In this document: one piece after another, positions 54,300 to 63,507 of the stretch
Numbering within the stretch: the stretch's first letter is position 1
How the letters are laid out: the number at the start of each line of letters is the position of its first letter
From: Flavobacterium alvei
GTDB lineage: Bacteria; Bacteroidota; Bacteroidia; Flavobacteriales; Flavobacteriaceae
Reading direction: 5' to 3'
Assembly: GCF_002920895.1 (NCBI RefSeq)
Contig: NZ_PQVG01000008.1
Coordinates: 24,237 to 88,236, forward strand
DNA: 64,000 nucleotides
Made by a program: the position numbers and the translations under genes
Notes under the pieces: generated by a model
The model's input: the letters and a program-made list of their open reading frames with translations, nothing else
The model's database searches: none
What the model was told of the DNA's origin: nothing

Positions 54300-56286
54300 A
54301 TTTTACCGTGATAATTCCAGATAACCCACCACCGCTAGCCAAATGATAAGTCAATTTGGTTGAAGAATTTACAGTAACAACTTCTTTTTTATAATCTTGT
54401 GCAGCTTTGTCAGCATTTAAGCCGTCAGAGTAAATTTCGGCTTCGAATTGTTTTCCTTTTTCCAAAAACGAAAAATCAATTGTAATATCTCTAGCGTTCC
54501 AGTTGGTTATGGCACCCAAATACCATTTAGACTCTTTTTTTCGAGCTATCGCAATATACTTTTCAACTTCGCCATCCAAAGCCACTGTCTCATCAAAAAC
54601 GGTTGGAATTTTGGCAATAAAATCAGTCGATTCTTGCTCTTTCATATAAGCCGTCGGACTGTCGGCCATCATTTGCAAAGGAGCTTCAAAAATGGTATAT
54701 AGCGCCAGTTGATGGCATCTCGTTCCTTGACTTACTGGATTGGAATGGCTGGGTTTGAATTCGCTTTTTGTAGCATTTCGCATCGCTCCTGGAGTATAAT
54801 CCATTGGCCCCGCCATCATTCGGATAAACGGAATCGAGCAATCATAAGTAGGAACATTATCGTTGGGAGTCCATTTGTTGTTTTCCATTCCTTTAACCCC
54901 TTCAAAGTTCAAAATATTGGGAAAAGTACGTTGAATTCCAGTTGGTTTGTACATTCCGTGAAAATCGAGCAACAGCTTGTAATTTGCAGCTTTTTGAGCA
55001 ATTTCATAAACTGAATTCACCATTTTGGCATCGTCTCTGTCCAGAAAATCCACTTTAAAACCTTTGACACCCAAATTAGAGTAGTTTTTGAAAATCGCTT
55101 CGGTATTTTCGTGTAAAGCCATCCAAGAACTCCACAGAATAATGTCCACATTTTTCTCTTTGCCATAAGCGATTAAAGCATTTAAATCCACTTTTGGGTT
55201 GTTTTCCATAATGTTGGTTTCCACGCTCCAACCTTCATCCAAAACAATGTATTCGACTTTGTTTTTTGCTGCAAAATCGATGTAATATTTATAGGTTTCG
55301 GTGTTGATTCCCGCTTGAAAATTGACGTTGTAAATATTCCAATCGTTCCACCAATCCCAAGCTACTTTTCCGGGTTTTATCCAGCTAATATCTTTGATTT
55401 TTGAAGGCTCAGATAATTTTTGAACCATATCATTGTTGGCTAAATCTTTGTCGTTTTCAGAAATAACCACAATTCGCCATGGGAAATTTCGATTGCCTTT
55501 TGTGACAACCAAATAATCGGCTCTTTGGCTAATTAATTTGTTGAGAAAGTTGAAACCTCCATTTTTTTCCTGCAATGGATAGTTAGAAAATCGAGCTTCA
55601 AATCCTGTTTTGGTTTTGTTATGGGTTACAAATAAACCAGGATAATCTTCCAAATTAGCTTCCAAGAAAACGGCTTTTTTATTATTTTTTAAATCAACTA
55701 AAAACGGTAAAAAGGCCAATGTATCTTTGGCAAATTCGCTAATTTTTTTGTTTTCGTAATGCGATTCAAACGAAGAAATATATGGGTCTTTCGGGTTTCT
55801 TAAATCCCGAACATAAGGCATTACAGTACTGTAATCTTCATCGAAATTTAAACTGACTTCTTCTGATTTTACTGTAATATCTTTTTTATTTTTGGTAATA
55901 AAACGATACGCAACACCATCATCAAAAGCACGGTATTCAATGCTGAAATCATTTTTAAAATTTAAAAGCAGCAGATTGTACTGGTTTTTGATGGCACTTT
56001 TTTTATAAAAAGGGGAATCAAATGAAGTGTTTACTTTTTCTCTTTTTGAATTCAAAAGCACACTATTTTTTCCTAAAACTTCATTTGGGTCTAACGTCAT
56101 TGACATTGCCGATGGTGTCAAAACCACTTCTTTTTGGTGCAAAATGGTCCAAGTAATGATATTATCAATCACAATTTTAACTTGAATTTTTCCGTTTGGA
56201 GAGGTTAAAACAAAGTCTTGTTTTTTTTGTCCAAAGGAAAGGTTCATTAAAAGTACTGCCAAAAAGAAATAGCTTGTTTTTTTCAT
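54298..56286 (-). CDS. GH97 glycoside hydrolase, retaining (alpha-galactosidase-like) type
   Basis: 662 residues. Signal peptide about 1-20, an N-terminal beta-sandwich to about 290, a TIM barrel from about 300 (GKVAWDWWNDW, YIVLDEGW) and a C-terminal beta domain. GH97 has two mechanisms. SusB-type inverting enzymes lack an Asp nucleophile, while the retaining group has it. Here GFKVDFLDRDD supplies Asp413, and Glu462 in NFEGVKG is the likely acid/base, so retention and alpha-galactosidase activity are favoured over alpha-glucosidase. Its ATG overlaps the GH5 stop as TAATG, so the two are translationally coupled. Removal of galactose from galactomannan would fit. Confidence 0.87.
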   Translation of the reverse strand: MKKTSYFFLAVLLMNLSFGQKKQDFVLTSPNGKIQVKIVIDNIITWTILHQKEVVLTPSAMSMTLDPNEVLGKNSVLLNSKREKVNTSFDSPFYKKSAIKNQYNLLLLNFKNDFSIEYRAFDDGVAYRFITKNKKDITVKSEEVSLNFDEDYSTVMPYVRDLRNPKDPYISSFESHYENKKISEFAKDTLAFLPFLVDLKNNKKAVFLEANLEDYPGLFVTHNKTKTGFEARFSNYPLQEKNGGFNFLNKLISQRADYLVVTKGNRNFPWRIVVISENDKDLANNDMVQKLSEPSKIKDISWIKPGKVAWDWWNDWNIYNVNFQAGINTETYKYYIDFAAKNKVEYIVLDEGWSVETNIMENNPKVDLNALIAYGKEKNVDIILWSSWMALHENTEAIFKNYSNLGVKGFKVDFLDRDDAKMVNSVYEIAQKAANYKLLLDFHGMYKPTGIQRTFPNILNFEGVKGMENNKWTPNDNVPTYDCSIPFIRMMAGPMDYTPGAMRNATKSEFKPSHSNPVSQGTRCHQLALYTIFEAPLQMMADSPTAYMKEQESTDFIAKIPTVFDETVALDGEVEKYIAIARKKESKWYLGAITNWNARDITIDFSFLEKGKQFEAEIYSDGLNADKAAQDYKKEVVTVNSSTKLTYHLASGGGLSGIITVK

Positions 56287-57581
56287 TATTTTTTGAATTT
56301 CAAATTGTATTTCTTCACGATTTCTAAAGTAGATTTATCCGATGAAAAAACACTATTCAATCCTTGTGGTTCTTGCGGTGGATCGGTTGTTAATGGATCT
56401 CCTGGTTTCCATTTTCCATCAGCGGTAACTGCTTTTCCTTCGCCACCAAATCCCCAGAAATTTGCCGCTTGTAATGCCCCATTTTTAGCAACACTTTCGG
56501 CTACTCTGTTGAAAATATAATTGTAAAAAATATCTCGGTTGGTAACAGAAGTTGTTGAAACTAAACTTTCATTTTCTCTTGGTAAACCAAATTCTTCAAT
56601 GATGATGGGTCTTTTCAAATGATTGGCAACAGCAATATGAGCATCAATATATTTACCTGCATTTTCTAGTGTTGTTGGCAAGGTTTTTTCGGCATCGTCG
56701 GCTTTGAACCAGTTCCAGTTTTTGGGCCAAATGTGCATTGTTAAATAATCGATATTCGGGTTTTGATGTGTTCTTTCAAAAATTTCTATCTTGTCATTTG
56801 AACTATTCAAGCCTTCGGATCCAGTCGAAATCAAATGATTTTTGTCTAAACTATCCATCAAATTGACAATATTGTTTAACCAAACTGTGAATTTCGCTTC
56901 GTTTTCTACCGAAAAAAGTCTTGGTTCGTTGCCTACTTGCCAAGCCATAATGGTGTTGTCTTCGGTGTATTTTCTTTGGGTATAAACATTTGTTCTACCC
57001 ATAATAAATTTCACGTGATTATTTAAGGCTTCCATACAAGATTCGCAACTGTAGAATTGTTCAGTGTAAGCCATATATTGCGGCCAAGTATTAGGCGGAA
57101 TCGCAGGAATTGGAATTGCTCCTTTTCCAGACCATTCTAGATATTGCGACATTCCGCCTGACCATTCCCAGTTGTTGGTCAAAAATAAAACAGCATACAT
57201 TTTGCGCTTGCCCATTTCGGAAATCAAGAAGTCCAAACCATCTAGCAAATCTTGGTCGTATTTTCCTTGCTCGTATTGCAAAGCTGGGCGAACGGTATAA
57301 TCGTATTTTCCGCCATCTCCACCTACCAAAATACGCAAGTTGTCGATGCCATTTTTTTGCATTAAATCCAGTTCACGCAACAATCTTTTTCGGTCGCCCA
57401 CTTTTTTGGAAGCCAACAAACTTCCGTACCAATAATTGGTTCCAATGTAGGAATAAGGTTTGTCTCCTTTGAAGAATTGAGTTCCTTTAACCGTGATTCT
57501 AGGTTGCTGTTTTTGGGCTTGACAAGAGATATTTCCAATGCAAAAAAGGATTACAATTATTTTTAAGAGTGATTTTTTCAT
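56286..57581 (-). CDS. GH5 beta-mannanase-like lipoprotein
   Basis: 431 residues from the ATG at 57581, chosen because it opens a lipoprotein signal (FCIGNISC). Catalytic glutamates are Glu219 (WQVGNEP) and Glu330 (IIIEEFG). GTNYWYG near the start and LTNNWEWSGGMSQYLEW are typical of the subgroup 7 mannanases. The enzyme should cut beta-1,4-mannan backbones and be anchored to a membrane, likely the outer one. It lies 16 bases after the clan GH-A gene. Confidence 0.86.
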   Translation of the reverse strand: MKKSLLKIIVILFCIGNISCQAQKQQPRITVKGTQFFKGDKPYSYIGTNYWYGSLLASKKVGDRKRLLRELDLMQKNGIDNLRILVGGDGGKYDYTVRPALQYEQGKYDQDLLDGLDFLISEMGKRKMYAVLFLTNNWEWSGGMSQYLEWSGKGAIPIPAIPPNTWPQYMAYTEQFYSCESCMEALNNHVKFIMGRTNVYTQRKYTEDNTIMAWQVGNEPRLFSVENEAKFTVWLNNIVNLMDSLDKNHLISTGSEGLNSSNDKIEIFERTHQNPNIDYLTMHIWPKNWNWFKADDAEKTLPTTLENAGKYIDAHIAVANHLKRPIIIEEFGLPRENESLVSTTSVTNRDIFYNYIFNRVAESVAKNGALQAANFWGFGGEGKAVTADGKWKPGDPLTTDPPQEPQGLNSVFSSDKSTLEIVKKYNLKFKK

Positions 57582-57597
57582 ATTTAAATTTATAATA

Positions 57598-59325
57598 TTA
57601 TTGTTTTTCGATGACAACAAATACCGAAGAACGTGCAGGCAAAGTTACATTGGTTCCGTTTGTTGTTGATGCAGAATACGGTTTAATGGTTTCATAATTA
57701 GTAGGACCACCCGCTTCTAATGTTGGGCCAGTGCCATTGATGATTACTTTTCTTGAAAATTCACCGTTATCGGTATCGCCAACAAGAGAGTACCAATACA
57801 TTCTTTTACCAGTGAGGAAATTATTTAATTTAATTTTTATTGTAATGGCAGTGGTAGCTTTGTTCACAAAAGTAATTCCCACTTTTCCATCCGAAAACGA
57901 AGAAGCATACACTTCGTAGTTTCCTGTGGCATCTTTGGTGGCATCGATAAGGCGATCTCCCATATTTTTTTGAAAATAATACATTTGATAGAAAGCTGGA
58001 CGGGGATTTCCCTTAGGAATATTGGGTTCATCTCCATTGCTGAACAAACCGTGGTCGTCACCTTTACTCCAACCATTGAATAAGTCCCAACGTGCGGCAA
58101 GACCTATTTTGTTTTTTAAAACTTCGCCTAGCAATAAAACGCTGTGTAACCCATTAATATGCGATACTTGTTGCTTACTACCATTAGCAAAAATGTTCCA
58201 TTCATCGAGTGCAAAAGGTTTAATTTGTCTATTATTGGCACTCAAACTATTTTTGACGTAGGTCGTGAATTCGTTTATTCTTGCTTTTGGTGTTTCTAAA
58301 ATGGTAACAGCATCAACATTTGCAATTGCCGTAAAATAGCTGTGTAATACATAATAATCGGCTTCTTCGAGAATGGTAGGCAAGAGTTTGTCGTTCCAAG
58401 TTTTATTGTTGGTGCTCATCCAAGTTTCAGGTTTGGATTCAAATAGCACTGCGCCAATCTTGATGTTTGTATTCCCAACAGATTTGGCAGCTTCTCGCAT
58501 TGCGGCAGCGATTATTTTGAAATGTTGAGCATACAATTCGCCTGTTAGAAATTCGGGTTGACCGTCTTTATTAAGTGCTGTATTGATGCGATATCTGGCT
58601 TCCCAATCGCCAAAATTTTCATTGCCAATTTCCCAATATTGGGTTCTGCCGTTGTCATATTTTACCCAATCGGCGGCTAATTTTGCAGCATCTTGAACTG
58701 GGTTTGTACCTGTTCCATATCGGGCATAGCCATAATTTACGGTTATTAAACCTTTGCTATTGGTGGCTTGCAAAAGTTGGTAATAGTTGTCTAATGAAAT
58801 CGTCCAATTGGCGTCATTTTTTCCAAACCAAAAGTTAGAAGGAACAGTTGTACCGTCTGAATTGACCATAGTCGAAGGTACGGTTGAAGGATTGCTAGCT
58901 GCATTCCAAAAGTACACATCACTTATACTTCCACCAGGAAAGCGTATGATATTGGTTTTTAAATTGGTAAGATCGGATACTAATTTAGTATCTGTGACCA
59001 TTTTGCCAGACCATAAATTGGCGTTGTTGCCATAAATAGTAGTAGGAATTTTGGTAATTACATTGGCATAATCAATTGTTACTGTCGAGTTTGTAGTTGT
59101 GGGAACTGCTGTTTCAACAAAATTTGTTGGCGAAGTCCAATTTTTTGGACTCCAATTGTCCATAAAGAAGCCTACTGTGTTTTCTACAGTTGGATCAACC
59201 TGTGGTTTTATCACGGGAACTTCAGGAGTTGGAGTTACTGGAATTGGTGTTGGATTTTCTTGACTCGAACAAGCCGAAAGCCCCAAAATAATGATCGCTA
59301 CGATACTAATTTTGTATGTTTTCAT
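57598..59325 (-). CDS. Clan GH-A glycoside hydrolase lipoprotein, arabinofuranosidase-like
   Basis: 575 residues. Lipoprotein signal (LGLSAC, Cys19) and a Pro/Thr linker to about 45. The TIM barrel has IRFPGGSISD near 127-136, the acid/base Glu236 in WEIGNENFGDWE and the likely nucleophile Glu375 in FALDEWNIF, followed by a C-terminal beta-sandwich ending in SSVFVVIEKQ. The pattern NEN followed by DEW is seen in GH51- and GH39-like enzymes; it is annotated as alpha-L-arabinofuranosidase-like in some Bacteroidota as I recall. Family and specificity are not settled. Confidence 0.72.
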   Translation of the reverse strand: MKTYKISIVAIIILGLSACSSQENPTPIPVTPTPEVPVIKPQVDPTVENTVGFFMDNWSPKNWTSPTNFVETAVPTTTNSTVTIDYANVITKIPTTIYGNNANLWSGKMVTDTKLVSDLTNLKTNIIRFPGGSISDVYFWNAASNPSTVPSTMVNSDGTTVPSNFWFGKNDANWTISLDNYYQLLQATNSKGLITVNYGYARYGTGTNPVQDAAKLAADWVKYDNGRTQYWEIGNENFGDWEARYRINTALNKDGQPEFLTGELYAQHFKIIAAAMREAAKSVGNTNIKIGAVLFESKPETWMSTNNKTWNDKLLPTILEEADYYVLHSYFTAIANVDAVTILETPKARINEFTTYVKNSLSANNRQIKPFALDEWNIFANGSKQQVSHINGLHSVLLLGEVLKNKIGLAARWDLFNGWSKGDDHGLFSNGDEPNIPKGNPRPAFYQMYYFQKNMGDRLIDATKDATGNYEVYASSFSDGKVGITFVNKATTAITIKIKLNNFLTGKRMYWYSLVGDTDNGEFSRKVIINGTGPTLEAGGPTNYETIKPYSASTTNGTNVTLPARSSVFVVIEKQ

Positions 59326-59333
59326 ATAAGTTT

Positions 59334-62180
59334 TTAGTATTGAACAGCAATTTTACTGCCATTGTACTTCACTTTTTTACCTTCATTTGCGTTTGAAGTC
59401 AATTGAAATGTTGCGTTTTTGTTTTTGCCAATAAAGACAATGTTAAAAACTCTATTTTTTAGCATTCCGTCAAAACTACCTTTTCTGTCGGCAATAGTTA
59501 GTGTTTTTGAAGCTTCGTTATATTGGAATTCTATGTTAGAAAATTTCCCTTTTTCGTAATTGTAATTGGTGTTTTCATCTTCGTATAAACTAAAATTAGC
59601 ATCTTTTCCGGTGTAAACATAAATCGTAAAAGGTTCGGATGATTTTTGTGAAGTATATTCAATATTTGGACCACAAGGCAGGATAGAACCTTCTTTTACA
59701 TACAATGGAATTTCATCGTAATCGGCTTTTGCTGTGATAGATTGACCACCTTCTAAGAATTCGCTAGTATAAAAATTGTACCAACCATTGGTGTTCGGCA
59801 AATACAACTCACGACTGCGTTTTTTGTATTCGGTTACAGGATTGACCAATATTGCTGGGCCAAACATAAACTGATCGGCGATATTTAATACTTTTTTATC
59901 AGAACTAAAATCCATTGGAAGTCCACGCATCATGGTGTAATCGTTTTGGTAGATTTGTCCCATTAACGAATAGATGTAAGGCATCAATCGGTAACGCAAT
60001 CTATTAGTATTTAAGATGCTTTTGTAAGCTGGATGATCTTCGGGTGCAATGTTGAATATTTCTCTGTATGGAAATTGACCGTGAGCTCTAAAAAGCGGAC
60101 AGAAAACACCATATTGATACCAACGTGCGTTTAATTCTCTCCATTCTTCAAGAGTTTCACCAGTAGCTTTTTCATAACGAGTTTCTACAGAAAAACCTCC
60201 AATATCAGTTGTCCAATAGGGCAATCCAGACATTGAAAAGTTCAAACCTGCTGGAATTTGATTTTTCAAATCTTCCCATCTTGAACCAATATCACCGCTC
60301 CAAGTGGCTGCCGCATAGCGTTGCAATCCTGCAAAACCAGAACGTGTTAGCATAAAGATTCGTTTGTTGGGATCAACGCTGCGTTGCCCTTCATAAATTC
60401 CTTTGGCGTTCATTAGCGAGAAAGCATTATAATTGATTTCTGCCGCTCCAAGAAAGGTGTTTCCAATCATTTCTTTTCGAACTTCGGGTGGCATATTGCT
60501 GTGAATATCTGGTTCTGAGGCATCCATCCACCAAGCGTCAATTCCTGTACTGTAGATATTTTTGTTGATTAATTTCCAAAATTCTTTTCGAGCATCGGGA
60601 TTGTAAGGATCATAAATAGCGTTGTTGAATCCTAACCAGTCTTTACGGTTTTCGGCTACGTTTCTTTTTAAAATATAGCCTTTTGCGTCTAAATCTTTGT
60701 AGTTTTGAGTGTCTTCATAGAATTTTGCCCAAACCGAAATCATTAAATTAGTATTGTATTTTTCGTGCAATGTTTTCATCATTCCTTTTGGGTCTGGAAA
60801 ACGTGCTGGGTCAAATTCTTGACTTCCCCATTGGCCTTCTCTCCAGTATCTCCAATCGAGTACAATATTGTCTAATCCAATTTTTCTTTTTCGGAATTCG
60901 GCAACAGTAGTCAAAATTTCGTCTTGTGTATTATAGCGTTCACGGCTTTGCCAAAATCCCATTGACCATTTTGGCATCATCGTTGCTTTGCCCGTAAGGG
61001 TTCTATAACCGCTAATTACTTCGTCGATATTTTTTCCAGAAACAAAGAAATAATCTATTTTTTGCCCTGCTTCTGATTCAAAAGCGAATTCATTTTTTTG
61101 AGCTTCAGTTTTCGGTTTTGACCAAGTGAAACTTATGAAAGATTCATTTCCTAATGGATCCCATTCGATTTTTAGTTTGTGTTTTACTCCTTTTTCAAGA
61201 TTGATTCGAATTAATTCGTTGGTAGCATTCCATCCTTGTCTCCATCTTGCAGCTACTAATTTATCGTCAATATAAACATTGGTGTATCCTGATAACCAAA
61301 GATTGAATTGGTGTTCACCTGAAAAATCAGATTCGAAAGAGCCTTCCCATTTTACAAGTGTATTTTCTAATTTAATTCCTTCAGGAAGCTGTTTTAATGA
61401 TGGAATATAACTGTAATCAATATAGGATTCTGGACGAGTAAGTACTTTTTTAGGGTCTTTTTTATCTGTGTATGTTGCTGTCAACCAACCTTTGTCTCCA
61501 GTAGCAGAATACAATCTTAGCGTAGAAATTTTATCATAATTTTGAGTATCTATCGACTTTGTAAGTGAATTATTGTCCCACAAAATGCCATAATTTTTGC
61601 TGGATACCAAGAATGGAATCGCCACTTCGGTATTGTATTGCGATAATAAAACTTTAGTGCCTTTGTAATTGAAAGCACCATTTTGATGTTGTCCTAAACC
61701 GTACAAAGCTTCATCAGTTTCGCTGGTGAAGGATTGTTTTACGATATAGGATTGTTTGCCATCCAATGTGGTTCCTGTAATGGTTTTTCCGCCACCTTTG
61801 GTTTCTTGTAAGAGTGTTTTTCCAGCCCTATCTTTAAATACTATTTCACCTGTTTCTATCGAAACGGTGGCTTTCAAATTTTTTGTCGAAAGGGTCGCAG
61901 TATCGTTTGAATTTATCACTTCAAATGGAGTCGAGTTTGGTTTTAAATCGAGAAGCATCAAGCTTTTTGTAGTGTCAAAAGTAGTGGTTGGGCTAGCTGT
62001 GATGTGTAAAATAGCATTTGAAACTACTTGTATTCTTAGAACAGCGGCATCGTTTTGTTGTGGCTTTTTAATTTTAATTTCAATTCCATCGCTCAGTTTT
62101 GTTACATTTTCTTGAGCCGAAACTTGGAAAAAAGGTAGAATGATAAATAAAAATAGAAATTGTGGTTTTAGTTTTTTCAT
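59334..62180 (-). CDS. GH31 alpha-xylosidase-like enzyme with PA14 insert
   Basis: 948 residues. Signal peptide about 1-23. An N-terminal beta-sandwich is interrupted by a PA14-like domain (about 245-365: KWEGSFESDFSGEHQFN, YTNVYIDDKLV). The GH31 barrel has nucleophile Asp553 in WWMDASEPD and acid/base Asp in TWSGDIGSRW, then GLPYWTTDIGGF. A PA14 insert and the WWMDASEPD sequence match alpha-xylosidases from xyloglucan loci, which remove xylose from the non-reducing end. It lies 8 bases ahead of the clan GH-A gene and 26 bases after the epimerase gene. Confidence 0.88.
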   Translation of the reverse strand: MKKLKPQFLFLFIILPFFQVSAQENVTKLSDGIEIKIKKPQQNDAAVLRIQVVSNAILHITASPTTTFDTTKSLMLLDLKPNSTPFEVINSNDTATLSTKNLKATVSIETGEIVFKDRAGKTLLQETKGGGKTITGTTLDGKQSYIVKQSFTSETDEALYGLGQHQNGAFNYKGTKVLLSQYNTEVAIPFLVSSKNYGILWDNNSLTKSIDTQNYDKISTLRLYSATGDKGWLTATYTDKKDPKKVLTRPESYIDYSYIPSLKQLPEGIKLENTLVKWEGSFESDFSGEHQFNLWLSGYTNVYIDDKLVAARWRQGWNATNELIRINLEKGVKHKLKIEWDPLGNESFISFTWSKPKTEAQKNEFAFESEAGQKIDYFFVSGKNIDEVISGYRTLTGKATMMPKWSMGFWQSRERYNTQDEILTTVAEFRKRKIGLDNIVLDWRYWREGQWGSQEFDPARFPDPKGMMKTLHEKYNTNLMISVWAKFYEDTQNYKDLDAKGYILKRNVAENRKDWLGFNNAIYDPYNPDARKEFWKLINKNIYSTGIDAWWMDASEPDIHSNMPPEVRKEMIGNTFLGAAEINYNAFSLMNAKGIYEGQRSVDPNKRIFMLTRSGFAGLQRYAAATWSGDIGSRWEDLKNQIPAGLNFSMSGLPYWTTDIGGFSVETRYEKATGETLEEWRELNARWYQYGVFCPLFRAHGQFPYREIFNIAPEDHPAYKSILNTNRLRYRLMPYIYSLMGQIYQNDYTMMRGLPMDFSSDKKVLNIADQFMFGPAILVNPVTEYKKRSRELYLPNTNGWYNFYTSEFLEGGQSITAKADYDEIPLYVKEGSILPCGPNIEYTSQKSSEPFTIYVYTGKDANFSLYEDENTNYNYEKGKFSNIEFQYNEASKTLTIADRKGSFDGMLKNRVFNIVFIGKNKNATFQLTSNANEGKKVKYNGSKIAVQY

Positions 62181-62206
62181 TTGGATAGGTAATTTAAGTA
62201 ACGATT

Positions 62207-63415
62207 TTATTTAGCTAAAGGTAAGTTTTTTATTCGATAAATCAATTCGATGCATGCTCTACTATTGTGATAGGGGCATTTCCAAAATCCCGTTTTGTCT
62301 TTTTCAATTTTGGAGTAATCTTGGTTGATTCCCCAAATCCATTCTCCATTTTCGGGGTCTAAGATGTATTGCTTTACAAATTCCCAGTTTTTAAGTACAA
62401 CATCCAAGTATTTTTTGTCATTTGTCATTTGGTAGGCATTAAAAAAACCAATCATCAATTCGGATTGTGGCCACCAATGTTTCTCTGCCACCAAGGTGTT
62501 GGTTTCGGGCTCTAATTCGTACCAAAGTCCTCCATCTTTTGAGTCAATTCCTTCGAAAGTGGCATCGGTTAAGAGAATAGCGTATTTTTTGTAACGCTCA
62601 ATTATGTTTTCATCACCCGAAATTTCAGCACATTGTAATAATAACCAAGCAGCTTCAATATCGTGTCCATAAGAAATCACGTCTGGCTTTTCGATCCAAT
62701 TTTCGTTAAAAAACAGTTTTAAATGCCCCGTTTTTTGGTCGATAAAATGGGTTTCTATGACTTCGAGTAATTCTATAATGTCTTTTTGTAAACCTTCGTT
62801 TTTCCAGACTTTATACAAATTAGCATAGCCTTCAACAATGTGTAAATGAGTATTCATTGTCTTTTTTTCGTTGGCATCTTTATCGCTCAAACGCAAATCT
62901 TCGATGGGTTGCCAATCGCGGGTAAAAGCTTCGAAATAGCCTTTGTTAATGGGGTCGTAACTGTATTCCTGTATTTTTTTATACAGTGCTATTGCATATT
63001 TTAAAGCTCTTTCATCATTAGAAATTGCGTAATATTCGCTCATTCCATAAATGGTAAAGGCTAGTGCATAAATTTGGTTTTTGGTGTCTTTTGGTGTTTT
63101 ATCAGGATTGATGCTCCAAAAAATTCCACCAAATTCCGCATCATAAAAATGGGCAATAACATATTTAAAAGCTTGTTTTGCAAGCTGTTTGTGTGCTTTA
63201 TTTTTAGTGATAGAATAAGCAGCAGCGAATGACCAAAGAATCCGAGCATTGAGTACAGAACCTTTTTCGGCTTCGAAATTTTTAAACTCTTTGTAATCAA
63301 TTTGACCAATAAAACCACCGTTTTTTGAGTCAATAGTGTGTTTCGACCAATATTCAAGAATGTTGTCGAGTTCAGCGGTTAATTCGGTTTTAAGATTATT
63401 AGTTTTTTGAGTCAC
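62207..63415 (-). CDS. Cellobiose/mannobiose 2-epimerase (AGE family)
   Basis: 402 residues, an (alpha/alpha)6 barrel. NTHLHIVEGYANLY, YGHDIEAAWLLLQ, KHWWPQSELMIGFFNAY and KCPYHNSRACIE carry the histidines used for proton transfer. In the mannan pathway this enzyme converts mannobiose to mannosyl-glucose for the GH130 phosphorylase, whose gene is next upstream. It has no signal peptide, so acts in the cytoplasm. A GC-rich double hairpin lies in the 92-base gap to GH130. Confidence 0.9.
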   Translation of the reverse strand: MTQKTNNLKTELTAELDNILEYWSKHTIDSKNGGFIGQIDYKEFKNFEAEKGSVLNARILWSFAAAYSITKNKAHKQLAKQAFKYVIAHFYDAEFGGIFWSINPDKTPKDTKNQIYALAFTIYGMSEYYAISNDERALKYAIALYKKIQEYSYDPINKGYFEAFTRDWQPIEDLRLSDKDANEKKTMNTHLHIVEGYANLYKVWKNEGLQKDIIELLEVIETHFIDQKTGHLKLFFNENWIEKPDVISYGHDIEAAWLLLQCAEISGDENIIERYKKYAILLTDATFEGIDSKDGGLWYELEPETNTLVAEKHWWPQSELMIGFFNAYQMTNDKKYLDVVLKNWEFVKQYILDPENGEWIWGINQDYSKIEKDKTGFWKCPYHNSRACIELIYRIKNLPLAK

Positions 63416-63448
63416 AGTTTAATTTTTTATAACTATTTTGTTTATAAA

Positions 63449-63496
63449 TGCGGATGGAGACCGCTAGTCGCATCCGCAAAGTCGGAGACTTTGCGG
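63449..63496. repeat. Two overlapping GC-rich hairpins between GH130 and epimerase genes
   Basis: Stem 1 is TGCGGATG (63449-63456) with CATCCGCA (63471-63478). Stem 2 is CCGCAAAGTC (63474-63483) with GACTTTGCGG (63487-63496). They share CCGCA, so only one can form at a time. The segment is much richer in GC than its surroundings. It may be a REP-like repeat or an intra-operon RNA switch/processing site. I see only one copy in the window. Confidence 0.6.
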
Positions 63497-63507
63497 AGCA
63501 GAATTTA

